Shown here one piece after another: positions 1-7,008 of a DNA stretch of 12,455 bases (the first letter of the stretch is position 1; each line of letters begins with the position of its first letter). The notes under the pieces are model-generated. The model saw only the letters and a list, made by a program, of their open reading frames with translations, was not told where the DNA came from and ran no database searches. This DNA comes from Candidatus Gallimonas intestinigallinarum (GTDB taxonomy: Bacteria > Bacillota_A > Clostridia > Christensenellales > Borkfalkiaceae), in assembly GCA_019116405.1 (NCBI GenBank), contig DXBS01000113.1, positions 1 to 12,455 on the forward strand, written 5' to 3'. Position numbers and translations under genes: made by a program.

Positions 1-1751
1 CGGTACGCCGCCTCGACGACAAAGTTTTTATACTTTTCTTTGGTCTCTTCGGGGCGGGAGAAGCTCTCCTTGATGATGCGGTGGATGCAGAGGTCGGGAT
101 AGCGGCGGATGGGGGAGGTGAAGTGGCAGTAGCAGTCGGACGCAAGCCCGAAGTGCCCGACGTTCTCGGGCGAGTACTGCGCCTTCATCATGGAACGCAG
201 CATGACGCGGTTGACAAGGGAATAGAGTGGGGAATCCTCCAGCGAGCGCAGCAAATTCTGATAGTCCGCCGGGCTGACGCGCGAGGGATCGAGCTTTGCC
301 TGCACGCCCGCTTCGCGCAGGAAGGTGCGGAAGTCGTTCGCCTTCTCCTCGCTCGGGCGCTCGTGGATGCGGTAGACGAATGGCATGCCCTTTTCCGTCA
401 TGATGGTCGCGACGCTCTCGTTTGCCAGCACCATGAACTGTTCGATCATCTCGTGCGAAATGGTGCGCTCATAGTCGGGGATGGTGATGACGCCGTCCTC
501 AAAGAGGATCTTTGCCTCCTTGACGTCCAGCGCAACGCCGCCCTTACTCTCTCGCGCGCGCTTGAGAACGTTCGTCAGTTCCACCGCCGTATGCACGAAG
601 TCCACAAGGTCGGGGTATTGGGCGCACGCTTCCGCATCGCCCTTTGCAATGGCAGTCACAGCCTTGTAGGTCATGCGGTGGGTCGAGCAGATGACGCTGG
701 GCATGACGCTGCGCTCGATGACCTTGCCGCTCTTGTCCACCGTCATGAAGCAGGAGAGGGTGAGGCGCGGCACGCCCTCGTTGAGCGAGCAGATATTGTT
801 GGAGAGCGCCGTGGGAAGCATGGGAATGACGCGGTCGGGAAAGTACACGCTTGTCCCGCGCAGCAGTGCTTCGTTATCGAGGACGGAGTGCCACTTGACG
901 TAGTTGGTGACGTCGGCGATATGCACGCCAAGGTAGTACTTCCCGTCCTTTTTCGAAATGGAGATCGCATCGTCAATGTCGCGCGTGTCCTCGCCGTCCA
1001 CCGTGATGATGAGCTCATTCCGTAAATCGACCCTGCCTTCAAGGTTTGCAAGCGGGTCGCGCAGTGCCTGCTGTTCCGCCGCTGCAATGACCTCATCGGG
1101 AAAAACTTCCTTGATGTTGTGCGCGCGGATGATCGCCGTCTCCTCGACAAAGAAATCCCCGCTCTCGCCCAGGATCTCGACAATTTCGCCCTTGGGAGAG
1201 CGTCCCTCGTAGGAGATGATACGGGCGACGACTTTTACATCGTCTGCCGCGCCCTTGGTGCGGTCGGAGGGGATAAAGATGTCGTCGGAGAATTTTTTGT
1301 CGTCGGGGTGCAGCATGCCGCCCGAGCGCTCGCGGCGAAAGGTGCCGACGATCTCCTGATACCCACGGCTGAGGATGGCAAGGACTTCGCCCTCGTCGCC
1401 CATTCTGCCGCCCTTGACAAAGGCGAGGACGGTGTCCTTGTTGTAGGCGCCGCGCAGCGCGCGGTGGGGGATAAAGAGGTCAGATTTGTCCTTGTCCTCG
1501 GGCATGAAGAAGCCGAAGCCGCGTTCGTTTCCGCTGATCGTGCCGCGCATGGCGCCGAACTGCGCCGCAGTGCCGTATCTGCCCGCAAGATCGCAGTAGA
1601 GCTCACCATCGCGCACGAGGTCGCGCAGAAGATCTCTGACGCCGTTTGCAGCTTTCCCCTTGAGTCTTAATTTTTTCGCGATCTGCTCGTCCGTCATGAG
1701 GGCGAAGGAGCCGTCGCAGATTTTTTGAAGTAACGTCTTTTTTACATCCAT
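1..1751 (-). CDS. rnr: Ribonuclease R, 3' end of gene cut by window edge
   Basis: RNase R is a processive 3'-to-5' hydrolytic exoribonuclease that degrades structured RNA and takes part in rRNA and tmRNA quality control. The first 583 codons are visible and the frame stays open to the left edge. Seen in order: an N-terminal winged-helix-like stretch (about residues 20-50), cold-shock/OB domains (about 60-220, including the RNP-like GFGFF), then the RNB catalytic domain. The catalytic site reads TVDGEDTRDIDDAI, giving the four metal-binding aspartates D252, D258, D260 and D261. The RNB signature FTSPIRRYPDL begins at residue 544. The ATG at 1751 follows an in-frame stop a few codons upstream; its Shine-Dalgarno is weak (AGGTAG about 11 bases away). 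It lies 82 bases downstream of secG on the same strand. secG-rnr(-smpB) is a classic Bacillota order, so smpB may lie beyond the left edge (inference). Confidence 0.96.
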   Translation of the reverse strand, partial: MDVKKTLLQKICDGSFALMTDEQIAKKLRLKGKAANGVRDLLRDLVRDGELYCDLAGRYGTAAQFGAMRGTISGNERGFGFFMPEDKDKSDLFIPHRALRGAYNKDTVLAFVKGGRMGDEGEVLAILSRGYQEIVGTFRRERSGGMLHPDDKKFSDDIFIPSDRTKGAADDVKVVARIISYEGRSPKGEIVEILGESGDFFVEETAIIRAHNIKEVFPDEVIAAAEQQALRDPLANLEGRVDLRNELIITVDGEDTRDIDDAISISKKDGKYYLGVHIADVTNYVKWHSVLDNEALLRGTSVYFPDRVIPMLPTALSNNICSLNEGVPRLTLSCFMTVDKSGKVIERSVMPSVICSTHRMTYKAVTAIAKGDAEACAQYPDLVDFVHTAVELTNVLKRARESKGGVALDVKEAKILFEDGVITIPDYERTISHEMIEQFMVLANESVATIMTEKGMPFVYRIHERPSEEKANDFRTFLREAGVQAKLDPSRVSPADYQNLLRSLEDSPLYSLVNRVMLRSMMKAQYSPENVGHFGLASDCYCHFTSPIRRYPDLCIHRIIKESFSRPEETKEKYKNFVVEAAY

Positions 1752-1781
1752 AAAAAACCGATCTACCTGTTATTGTGTGTA

Positions 1782-1815
1782 AAAAAACGGACTGCATGAA
1801 CGCCGCCCGTTTTTT
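1782..1815 (-). terminator. Hairpin with T-tract between secG and rnr
   Basis: On the minus strand a 9-bp inverted repeat (AAAAAACGG / CCGTTTTTT) encloses a 16-base loop and is followed by a run of seven T. The stem is mostly A-U with three G-C pairs, so it is weak. It could be a partial terminator or attenuator after secG, or an mRNA end-stabilising hairpin. No room for a promoter remains between it and rnr, so full termination would silence rnr from this direction. Read-through is therefore expected. Confidence 0.4.
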
Positions 1816-1833
1816 GATTATTGTTCTGTTCTC

Positions 1834-2145
1834 TTATGCCCAGATCGCGGGGATCTGAAGGATGAAGAAGATGATGGAGAGAACGGCAAGCACTGCCACA
1901 CAGATGATCGTCCAGAGTTTGAGCTTGGATTCGACCGATCTGCCCTTGTTTTTGCCGTAGAATGTTTCGCTCGAACCGCCGAGTGCTTCGATTCCCTGCG
2001 AGTTGCTGGGCTGCAGCAGCACAAGGATGATCGCAGCGAGCGCGACGAGTGCCATGAGCGCAATCAGAATCCCGTTGACGATAGAATAGGCGAGCTCCTG
2101 TGCTTCAGAGCCGAAATTGACGACAACTAAAAGATTGTTTAACAT
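1834..2145 (-). CDS. secG: SecG, preprotein translocase subunit
   Basis: SecG is the small third subunit of the SecYEG protein-conducting channel in the cytoplasmic membrane and assists SecA-driven export. The 103-residue product has two hydrophobic segments (about 20-44 and 77-97). They are joined by a polar loop with the family signature: LLQPSNSQG, then ALGGSSETFYGKNKGRS. It is somewhat longer than the usual 70-80 residues because of an N-terminal extension of about 15 residues. ATG 2145 has a reasonable ribosome-binding site (AAGG, 8 bases upstream), and an extended -10 promoter lies just upstream. rnr follows downstream. Confidence 0.95.
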   Translation of the reverse strand: MLNNLLVVVNFGSEAQELAYSIVNGILIALMALVALAAIILVLLQPSNSQGIEALGGSSETFYGKNKGRSVESKLKLWTIICVAVLAVLSIIFFILQIPAIWA

Positions 2146-2182
2146 GATGATACCTTATCGAAAGTTATTTTAAACAACGATG

Positions 2183-2211
2183 AGTATACCATATCCCCAT
2201 CAAAAACACAA
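2183..2211 (-). promoter_or_regulatory. Sigma-A promoter for secG
   Basis: On the minus strand a TATACT -10 box (2188 to 2183) is preceded by TG one base upstream (extended -10) and by TTGTGT at 17 bp spacing (2211 to 2206). The predicted start lies about 30 bases before the secG ATG, leaving room for its AAGG ribosome-binding site. Confidence 0.6.
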
Positions 2212-2303
2212 CTTTTTTCGCGTCGGTTTTGAAAAATGTTGCGATTTTTCTTGTCTGTCGTGTAAAATTTTTTTCAAAATCACGGGGATGCCTCTGCGCG
2301 TGA
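2212..2303. other. AT-rich spacer with inverted repeats between divergent promoters
   Basis: Lying between the secG and aroK-like promoters, this stretch is much richer in A and T than its surroundings. It contains GAAAAAT (2231-2237) / ATTTTTC (2244-2250). It also contains TTTTGAAAAA (2227-2236) / TTTTTCAAAA (2270-2279). The two dyads share an arm and so are mutually exclusive as hairpins. Repeated A- and T-tracts suggest curved DNA or an UP-like element. No coding potential is apparent. Confidence 0.4.
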
Positions 2304-2332
2304 TTGACTTTTTCCCATGCGTGCGCTATAAT
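2304..2332 (+). promoter_or_regulatory. Near-consensus sigma-A promoter, leaderless for the aroK-like gene
   Basis: TTGACT (2304-2309), a 17-bp spacer, and a perfect TATAAT (2327-2332). Six bases (GTTGAC) separate the -10 box from the ATG at 2339. The usual start, seven bases after the box, therefore falls on the A of the start codon. No Shine-Dalgarno can be carried by such a transcript. It may drive the whole run to folA. Confidence 0.85.
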
Positions 2333-2338
2333 GTTGAC

Positions 2339-2848
2339 ATGGACAATCTTATTCTCATCGGCATGCCGTCCTCGGGCAAGAGCACGGCAGGCGTTCTGCT
2401 TGCAAAAAGGATCGGATACGGCTTTATCGACTGCGATCTCATCATACAGGGCGAGCAGGGCGCGCTCCTCTCGGAGATCATCGAGCGGGAGGGGGTCGAG
2501 GGATTCATCGCGATCGAGGAACGCGTCAATGCCGGACTTGCGGCGATGCGCTGCGTCATCGCAACGGGCGGGAGCGTTTGCTACTCCGATCGCGCTATGC
2601 GTCACTTAAAGTCGATGGGGAAGGTCGTCTATCTGCAACTGAGTAAGGAGGAGGTCGCCCGCAGGATTCCCAATCTTGTCCGCCGCGGCGTCGTCATGCG
2701 CGGGGATGTCAGCTCGCTTTCCGAGCTGTACGATCAACGGGTGCCTCTCTATGAACAATATGCCGATGTCACCATCCACTGCGATGGGCAGACAATCGAC
2801 GAGACGGTAGCGGCGATCGCAGCCGCCGCCGGGTTTGCACTTGATTGA
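2339..2848 (+). CDS. Shikimate kinase-like protein (AroK family, atypical substrate site)
   Basis: A 169-residue P-loop kinase of the shikimate kinase fold. Visible: Walker A GMPSSGKST (8-16), the DCD pair (D31, D33), ATGGS (75-79), a LID-like region with R115/R116, and the later arginine R134 in RVPLYEQYAD. By alignment from memory with Mycobacterium tuberculosis AroK (K15, D34, R58, GGG 79-81, R117, R136), the shikimate-binding R58 is replaced by I57 (GFIAIEE instead of EFRRIEE), and GGG is GGS. Similar clostridial proteins are commonly annotated shikimate kinase, but this substitution makes the substrate uncertain, so I give no symbol. The start at 2339 is chosen because the promoter's -10 ends six bases before it. 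An in-frame extension back to 2180 is AT-rich promoter DNA. The PanE-like gene follows after six bases. Confidence 0.85.
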   Translation: MDNLILIGMPSSGKSTAGVLLAKRIGYGFIDCDLIIQGEQGALLSEIIEREGVEGFIAIEERVNAGLAAMRCVIATGGSVCYSDRAMRHLKSMGKVVYLQLSKEEVARRIPNLVRRGVVMRGDVSSLSELYDQRVPLYEQYADVTIHCDGQTIDETVAAIAAAAGFALD

Positions 2849-2854
2849 TTTGCC

Positions 2855-3820
2855 ATGAGGATCTGTATTTACGGCGCAGGAGCGATGGGAACTTCGCTCG
2901 GCGTTTTATTGGATGAAATGTCTCTGGATTTCGTGACGCACAACGCGGCGCATGTGGAGGCAATGAACCGCGACGGTGCGACGATCGAGGGCGCCCTGAC
3001 GCGCTGCGTCAAGGTGCGCGCGAAACTTCCTTCTCAGATGGAGGGGAAGTACGATCTTGTCATTCTCGCCGTCAAGCAGCGCGAAACGCACGCGGCAGTC
3101 ACCTTTTTGAAATCTTTTCTCAAAGAGGACGGGTGCATCGTTACCGTGCAGAACGGACTTCCTGAGCCTGAAATCGCCAAGATGGTCGGGAAGGACCGCG
3201 TCTATGGCTGCACGCTCTCCTGGAGTGCGGAGACGGTCTCCCCCGGCATCGTGCGCGTCACGAGCGAGACGGGATTTCACCTGGGACTGGGCGCCTACGG
3301 GGACGGTAAGCGACTTGACGATATTGCGCCGCTCTTTTCGCATGCCGGGATGCTGACGGTGGGAAATCTGATGGAGATGCGTTTTGCCAAGCTTTCCGTC
3401 AACGCGGCGTTCTCCACGCTCTCCGCCATTTCCGGGCTGACCTTTTACGAACTTGCGAGAAAGTACAAAAAACTTGTGCTTACGCTCATGCGCGAGGTAT
3501 TCGCCGTTGCGCGGGCATATGGTTGCGAAAAGCTGCCGCAGAACGGTTACGACTTATTCAAGGTATTTGACGGGCTGTTTGCCGGGCTCTTGCTGCCCAT
3601 TGCTATGAAGCCCTATCGCGAGACGCGTTCGGGCATGCTGCGCGATATTGAGGCGGGGAAGCGGTGTGACGTAGACTTTGTCGCAGGCGCCGCCGTTCGC
3701 GCGGGGAAAGAGAAGGGGATCGAACTTCCCGTCATGACTGCCGCCATCGCGCTTGTGCACGACGTGGAAAACGGCCTTGCCGAGATCGCGCCCGATACCC
3801 TACAATTGCTGAACAACTGA
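2855..3820 (+). CDS. Ketopantoate reductase family protein (PanE/ApbA-like)
   Basis: This NADPH-dependent reductase family includes the enzyme that turns 2-dehydropantoate into pantoate for coenzyme A synthesis. The 321-residue product opens with a Rossmann motif, YGAGAMG (6-12), then has the family's VQNG (N100). The active-site helix AKLSVNAAFSTLS gives K179 and N183, matching E. coli K176 and N180. The C-terminal SGMLRDIEAGKRCDVDF region aligns with the substrate-binding helix of PanE. The second helix Asn (E. coli N184) is Ser187 here, and the Glu of E. coli TEID (E256) is Asp272. The true substrate is therefore not certain and could be another 2-oxoacid. There is no clear ribosome-binding site; it starts six bases after the upstream stop, so translational coupling is likely. 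Confidence 0.85.
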   Translation: MRICIYGAGAMGTSLGVLLDEMSLDFVTHNAAHVEAMNRDGATIEGALTRCVKVRAKLPSQMEGKYDLVILAVKQRETHAAVTFLKSFLKEDGCIVTVQNGLPEPEIAKMVGKDRVYGCTLSWSAETVSPGIVRVTSETGFHLGLGAYGDGKRLDDIAPLFSHAGMLTVGNLMEMRFAKLSVNAAFSTLSAISGLTFYELARKYKKLVLTLMREVFAVARAYGCEKLPQNGYDLFKVFDGLFAGLLLPIAMKPYRETRSGMLRDIEAGKRCDVDFVAGAAVRAGKEKGIELPVMTAAIALVHDVENGLAEIAPDTLQLLNN

Positions 3821-3826
3821 AAGGAC

Positions 3827-3849
3827 GTCCCGCAGCGTATGCGCGGGAC
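3827..3849 (+). repeat. GC-rich hairpin between panE-like gene and gltX
   Basis: A perfect 7-bp inverted repeat (GTCCCGC / GCGGGAC) encloses nine bases and can extend by two pairs with one bulged A. No T-tract follows, so it is not a standard intrinsic terminator. It may be an RNA processing or stability element, or a weak pause site. Nothing clear like a promoter was found in the rest of the 90-base gap. Confidence 0.5.
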
Positions 3850-3897
3850 ACATTTATGCCATCGCGACGGGGTTTCAGCCTGCGCGGTCGATCAAAG

Positions 3898-3905
3898 AGA
3901 GAGGA
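3898..3905 (+). promoter_or_regulatory. Ribosome-binding site that sets the gltX start
   Basis: AGAGAGGA lies five bases before ATG 3911. It favours this start over the upstream in-frame ATG at 3839, which sits inside the hairpin and would add 24 residues with no similarity to GluRS. Confidence 0.8.
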
Positions 3906-3910
3906 CAGAT

Positions 3911-5545
3911 ATGAATTACGAACAACTTGCAGAGCGTCTTTTACCCGGGGAATATCCCGACCTTGCGTCCTTTGAGACGCGCTATCCGCCGCGCAATCTT
4001 CCCAAGGGGGCGCAGGTCACCCGTCTCGCGCCGTCGCCGACGGGCTTCATCCATTTGGGCAACCTGTTTGTCGCCATCGCCAACGAGCGCATCGCGCATC
4101 AGAGCGGCGGCAAACTCTTTCTGCGCATCGAGGACACCGACTTAAAGCGCAAGGTGGATGGCGCCGTGGAGGCGGTCATTGCCGCGCTTGACTACTTCGA
4201 TATCCGCTTTGACGAAGGAGCGGAGATCGGCGGGGACGACACCTATGCCCCCTGGTACCAGCGTCAGCGCGCCGAGATCTACCGTGCCTACGTCAAGGAC
4301 CTCATCCGCCGCGGCAGGGCATACCCTTGTTTCTGCACGGAGGAGGAACTTGCCGCCCTGCGCGACGAGCAGACCGCCAACAAGGAGATCACGGGCTATT
4401 ACGGCAAGTACGCAAAGTGCCGCAACCTCACCGAGGAGGAGATCTATAGAAGCCTCGATGCGGGCAAGCCCTTCGTCATCCGCCTGAGATCCATGGGAGA
4501 CGCTTCCCACAAGTTTACCTTCCACGATGAGATCAAGGGGGACGTCACCGTCACGGAGAACGATCAGGACGTCGTCATCTTAAAGTCGGACGGTATCCCG
4601 ACCTATCACTTTGCGCACGCGGTGGACGATCACCTGATGCGCACGACGCTGGTCATCCGCGGCGAGGAGTGGCTCGCGTCCCTGCCCATTCACCTCGAAC
4701 TGTTTGACGTGCTGGGTTTTGCGCGCCCCATGTACGGGCACAATTGCTCTCTCATGAAGATGGACGGCGAGAGCAAGCGCAAGCTCTCCAAGCGCAAGGA
4801 TCCTGAGCTTTCGCTCTCCTTCTATCGGCAGGAAGGCTATCATCCCTTTGCGGTCAAGGTGTATATGCTCACGCTGCTCAATTCCGACTTTGAAGAGTGG
4901 CACATGAAGTATCCCGAAAAGCCGCTCGAAGAGTTCAGATTCCGCATCGAAAAAATGAGCCGCAGCGGCGCGCTGTTCGATCTGGACAAATTAAACGATA
5001 TCTCCAAGACGGAACTCTCCCGCCTCTCCGCGGAAGAGATGCTCGCCTTTATAAAGGACTGGGCATTCTCCTTCGGCTCGGAGCAGGAGAAGGCGTACTT
5101 CGCGGACGAGGAATATTTACTCAAGGTTCTCAATTTGTGCATGGGAACATCGGGCAAGAAGCGCAGAAAGGACTTTGTCACTGCAAAGCAGGCGGTCGCG
5201 GAGATCGGCTATTTCTTCGGCGATCGCGTGCAGAAGGACGCCTATCGCGTGGATGACGGCACGAGAAACGCCATTCTTAGCGCCTTCCTTGTAAAATACG
5301 ACTACGCTGATGACGCGCAAGCTTGGTTTGCCAAGGTCAAGGAGGTTGCCGCAAGCCTTGGCTACGCCGCAGAGATGCGCGACTACAAGGCGAGCCCCGA
5401 AGCATACAAGGGCAGTGTGTCGGACGTTGCGGAGGTCTTGCGCATCGCCGTGACGGGCAGGGCAAATTCGCCCGATCTGTGGACGATCATGCAGATCCTG
5501 GGCGACGAGCGCGCAAGGGCAAGACTTTCAGAAGCGCGCGCTTAA
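3911..5545 (+). CDS. gltX: Glutamate--tRNA ligase
   Basis: A class I aminoacyl-tRNA synthetase that charges tRNA-Glu in the cytoplasm. The 544-residue product has the Rossmann-fold signature RLAPSPTGFIHLGN (38-51, HIGH-type motif HLGN) and RIEDTD (72-77). A zinc-binding-like cysteine set, C140, C142 and C170, also appears, and the KMSKS-type loop is KLSKRKD (291-297). The C-terminal part is the all-helical anticodon-binding region, ending with LRIAVTGR...SPDLWTIMQILG, typical of the family. It is longer than the usual 470-490 residues. It sits between the panE-like gene and thyA in the same direction, 29 bases before thyA. Confidence 0.96.
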   Translation: MNYEQLAERLLPGEYPDLASFETRYPPRNLPKGAQVTRLAPSPTGFIHLGNLFVAIANERIAHQSGGKLFLRIEDTDLKRKVDGAVEAVIAALDYFDIRFDEGAEIGGDDTYAPWYQRQRAEIYRAYVKDLIRRGRAYPCFCTEEELAALRDEQTANKEITGYYGKYAKCRNLTEEEIYRSLDAGKPFVIRLRSMGDASHKFTFHDEIKGDVTVTENDQDVVILKSDGIPTYHFAHAVDDHLMRTTLVIRGEEWLASLPIHLELFDVLGFARPMYGHNCSLMKMDGESKRKLSKRKDPELSLSFYRQEGYHPFAVKVYMLTLLNSDFEEWHMKYPEKPLEEFRFRIEKMSRSGALFDLDKLNDISKTELSRLSAEEMLAFIKDWAFSFGSEQEKAYFADEEYLLKVLNLCMGTSGKKRRKDFVTAKQAVAEIGYFFGDRVQKDAYRVDDGTRNAILSAFLVKYDYADDAQAWFAKVKEVAASLGYAAEMRDYKASPEAYKGSVSDVAEVLRIAVTGRANSPDLWTIMQILGDERARARLSEARA

Positions 5546-5562
5546 CAAACGGACAAACGCAG

Positions 5563-5570
5563 AAGGAGGA
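5563..5570 (+). promoter_or_regulatory. Strong ribosome-binding site of thyA
   Basis: AAGGAGGA lies four bases upstream of ATG 5575. It settles the thyA start; an open frame extending 84 codons further upstream overlaps the gltX coding sequence and is not used. Confidence 0.85.
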
Positions 5571-5574
5571 GAAT

Positions 5575-6405
5575 ATGAGCAGAGCGGACGAGATCTTTAT
5601 TTCCAACTGCAAGGAGATCATGGAGCAGGGCGTGTGGGATACGGGCGCGCAGGTGCGTCCCCATTGGGAGGACGGCACGCCCGCGCATACCGTCAAGAAG
5701 TTCGGCATCGTCAACCGCTATAATTTGCAGGAGGAGTTTCCCATTCAGACCATCCGCCGCTGCGCGTTCAAGTCCTGCGTGGATGAGATTTTATGGATCT
5801 GGCAGAAAAAGAGCAACAACGTCCATGACCTGAATTCCCATATCTGGGACAGCTGGGCGGACGAGACGGGCTCCATCGGCAAGGCGTACGGCTACCAGCT
5901 CGCAAAAAAAGCGATCTATAAGGAAGGGGAGTTCGATCAGGTGGACAGGGTGCTCTATGATTTAAAGCACAATCCCACCTCCCGCCGCATCATGACCAAC
6001 CTCTACAATTTTGAGGACCTGCACGAGATGCACCTCTATCCCTGCGCCTATTCGATGACCTTCAACGTCTCGGGCGATACGCTGAACGCCATATTAAATC
6101 AGCGCTCCAACGACATGCTCACGGCGAATAACTGGAACGTCGTGCAGTATGCCGTCCTGCTCATTATGATCGCGCAGGTCAGCGGCCTCAAGGCGGGCGA
6201 GCTCGTCCACGTCATTGCAGACGCGCACCTCTACGACAGGCACCTGCCCATCGTGCGGGAGATTATTGAGAACCAGCCCAAGCCCGCGCCCAAGCTCATT
6301 GTCGATACAAATATTACCAATTTTTATGACTTCACGGTGGACAGCTTCCGCCTGGAGAACTACGAATACACGCCCCTTGCGGCGAAGATCCCGGTGGCGA
6401 TATGA
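5575..6405 (+). CDS. thyA: Thymidylate synthase (ThyA type)
   Basis: Makes dTMP from dUMP using methylenetetrahydrofolate, producing dihydrofolate. The 276 residues cover the complete fold: RRCAFKS (61-67), WDSW (91-94), the catalytic cysteine C157 in LYPCAYSMTF, QRSND (176-180), the nucleotide-binding AHLYDRH (217-223), and the conserved C-terminal PVAI. The His after the catalytic Cys in E. coli (PCH) is Ala here. From memory this fits a Bacillota subgroup with PC(A/M)YSMTFNV, so it need not mean loss of activity. It overlaps folA by ATGA, so the enzyme making dihydrofolate is coupled to the one recycling it. Confidence 0.97.
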   Translation: MSRADEIFISNCKEIMEQGVWDTGAQVRPHWEDGTPAHTVKKFGIVNRYNLQEEFPIQTIRRCAFKSCVDEILWIWQKKSNNVHDLNSHIWDSWADETGSIGKAYGYQLAKKAIYKEGEFDQVDRVLYDLKHNPTSRRIMTNLYNFEDLHEMHLYPCAYSMTFNVSGDTLNAILNQRSNDMLTANNWNVVQYAVLLIMIAQVSGLKAGELVHVIADAHLYDRHLPIVREIIENQPKPAPKLIVDTNITNFYDFTVDSFRLENYEYTPLAAKIPVAI

Positions 6406-6899
6406 GAGCGATCCTGCATGCCGACAACAAGTGGGGCATCGGAAAGCACAACGATCTGATGTTTTCCCTGCCCGCCGATATGAAATTTTTCCGCGATACG
6501 ACCAAGGGAAAGGTCGTCGTCATGGGGCTGAATACGCTGCTGTCCTTCCCGGGCGGCAAGCCGCTCAAAAACCGCACCAATATCGTGCTCTGTCCCGACG
6601 ACGTGGCGGAGGACGTCATCACCGTCCATAATTTGCAGGAATTGCTTGCGGAAGTGAAAAAATACCCCGCGGACGACGTGTTCGTCATTGGCGGTGCGAG
6701 CGTCTATTCCTTGCTCTTTCCCTATTGCAGCGAGATCCTCGTCACCAAGGTAGAGGAGGACGGCGGCGCGGAGGTATATGTGCCGGATCTGGACGCCGAT
6801 GCGCGCTATGAACTGGTTGCGCAGAGTGAGCCCGTTGAGGACAATGGGCATATCATTCGCTTTTGCACCTATCGCAATCTTGCCCCGGTTTTGGGATAA
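6402..6899 (+). CDS. folA: Dihydrofolate reductase
   Basis: Reduces dihydrofolate to tetrahydrofolate with NADPH, completing the thymidylate cycle with ThyA. The 165 residues show the N-terminal NKWGIGKHNDLMFSLPADMKFFR with the catalytic acid D26. They also show the NADPH-binding VMGLNT (40-45), NRTNIVL (57-63), and the VIGGASVY (95-102) glycine pair. Length is typical of bacterial DHFR (about 160). The ATG lies in the thyA stop (ATGA overlap), so translation is coupled. A strong terminator begins ten bases after the stop. Confidence 0.96.
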   Translation: MRAILHADNKWGIGKHNDLMFSLPADMKFFRDTTKGKVVVMGLNTLLSFPGGKPLKNRTNIVLCPDDVAEDVITVHNLQELLAEVKKYPADDVFVIGGASVYSLLFPYCSEILVTKVEEDGGAEVYVPDLDADARYELVAQSEPVEDNGHIIRFCTYRNLAPVLG

Positions 6900-6908
6900 A
6901 AAGTGAGG

Positions 6909-6936
6909 AAATTTGCCCGTTCGGGCAAATTTTTTT
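6909..6936 (+). terminator. Strong intrinsic terminator after folA
   Basis: A 10-bp perfect stem (AAATTTGCCC / GGGCAAATTT) with a GTTC tetraloop runs into seven T residues. It ends the aroK-like to folA transcription unit before typA. Confidence 0.92.
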
Positions 6937-6956
6937 GCGCGTCGCCCCGTTTTTTC

Positions 6957-6985
6957 TTGCGCAAAGCTACAAAAAGTATTACAAT
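6957..6985 (+). promoter_or_regulatory. Likely sigma-A promoter for typA
   Basis: TTGCGC (6957-6962), a 17-bp spacer, and TACAAT (6980-6985), placed between the folA terminator and typA. The predicted start near 6992 leaves a 17-base leader holding the AGAGG ribosome-binding site. Confidence 0.6.
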
Positions 6986-7008
6986 ACCACTTCGGAAAAG
7001 AGGTTACT

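Noticed and set aside
81..1670. Long plus-strand open frames opposite rnr (314 and 183 codons)
   Set aside because: They are antisense shadows of the RNase R gene. The minus frame has continuous family similarity and catalytic motifs.
2180..2338. N-terminal extension of the AroK-like protein by 53 codons
   Set aside because: It would run through the -35 and -10 boxes and AT-rich DNA, and P-loop kinases of this family start just before the Walker A motif.
3821..3910. T-box or riboswitch leader before gltX
   Set aside because: The gap is only 90 bases, with one hairpin, no T-box motif, and no terminator/antiterminator pair.
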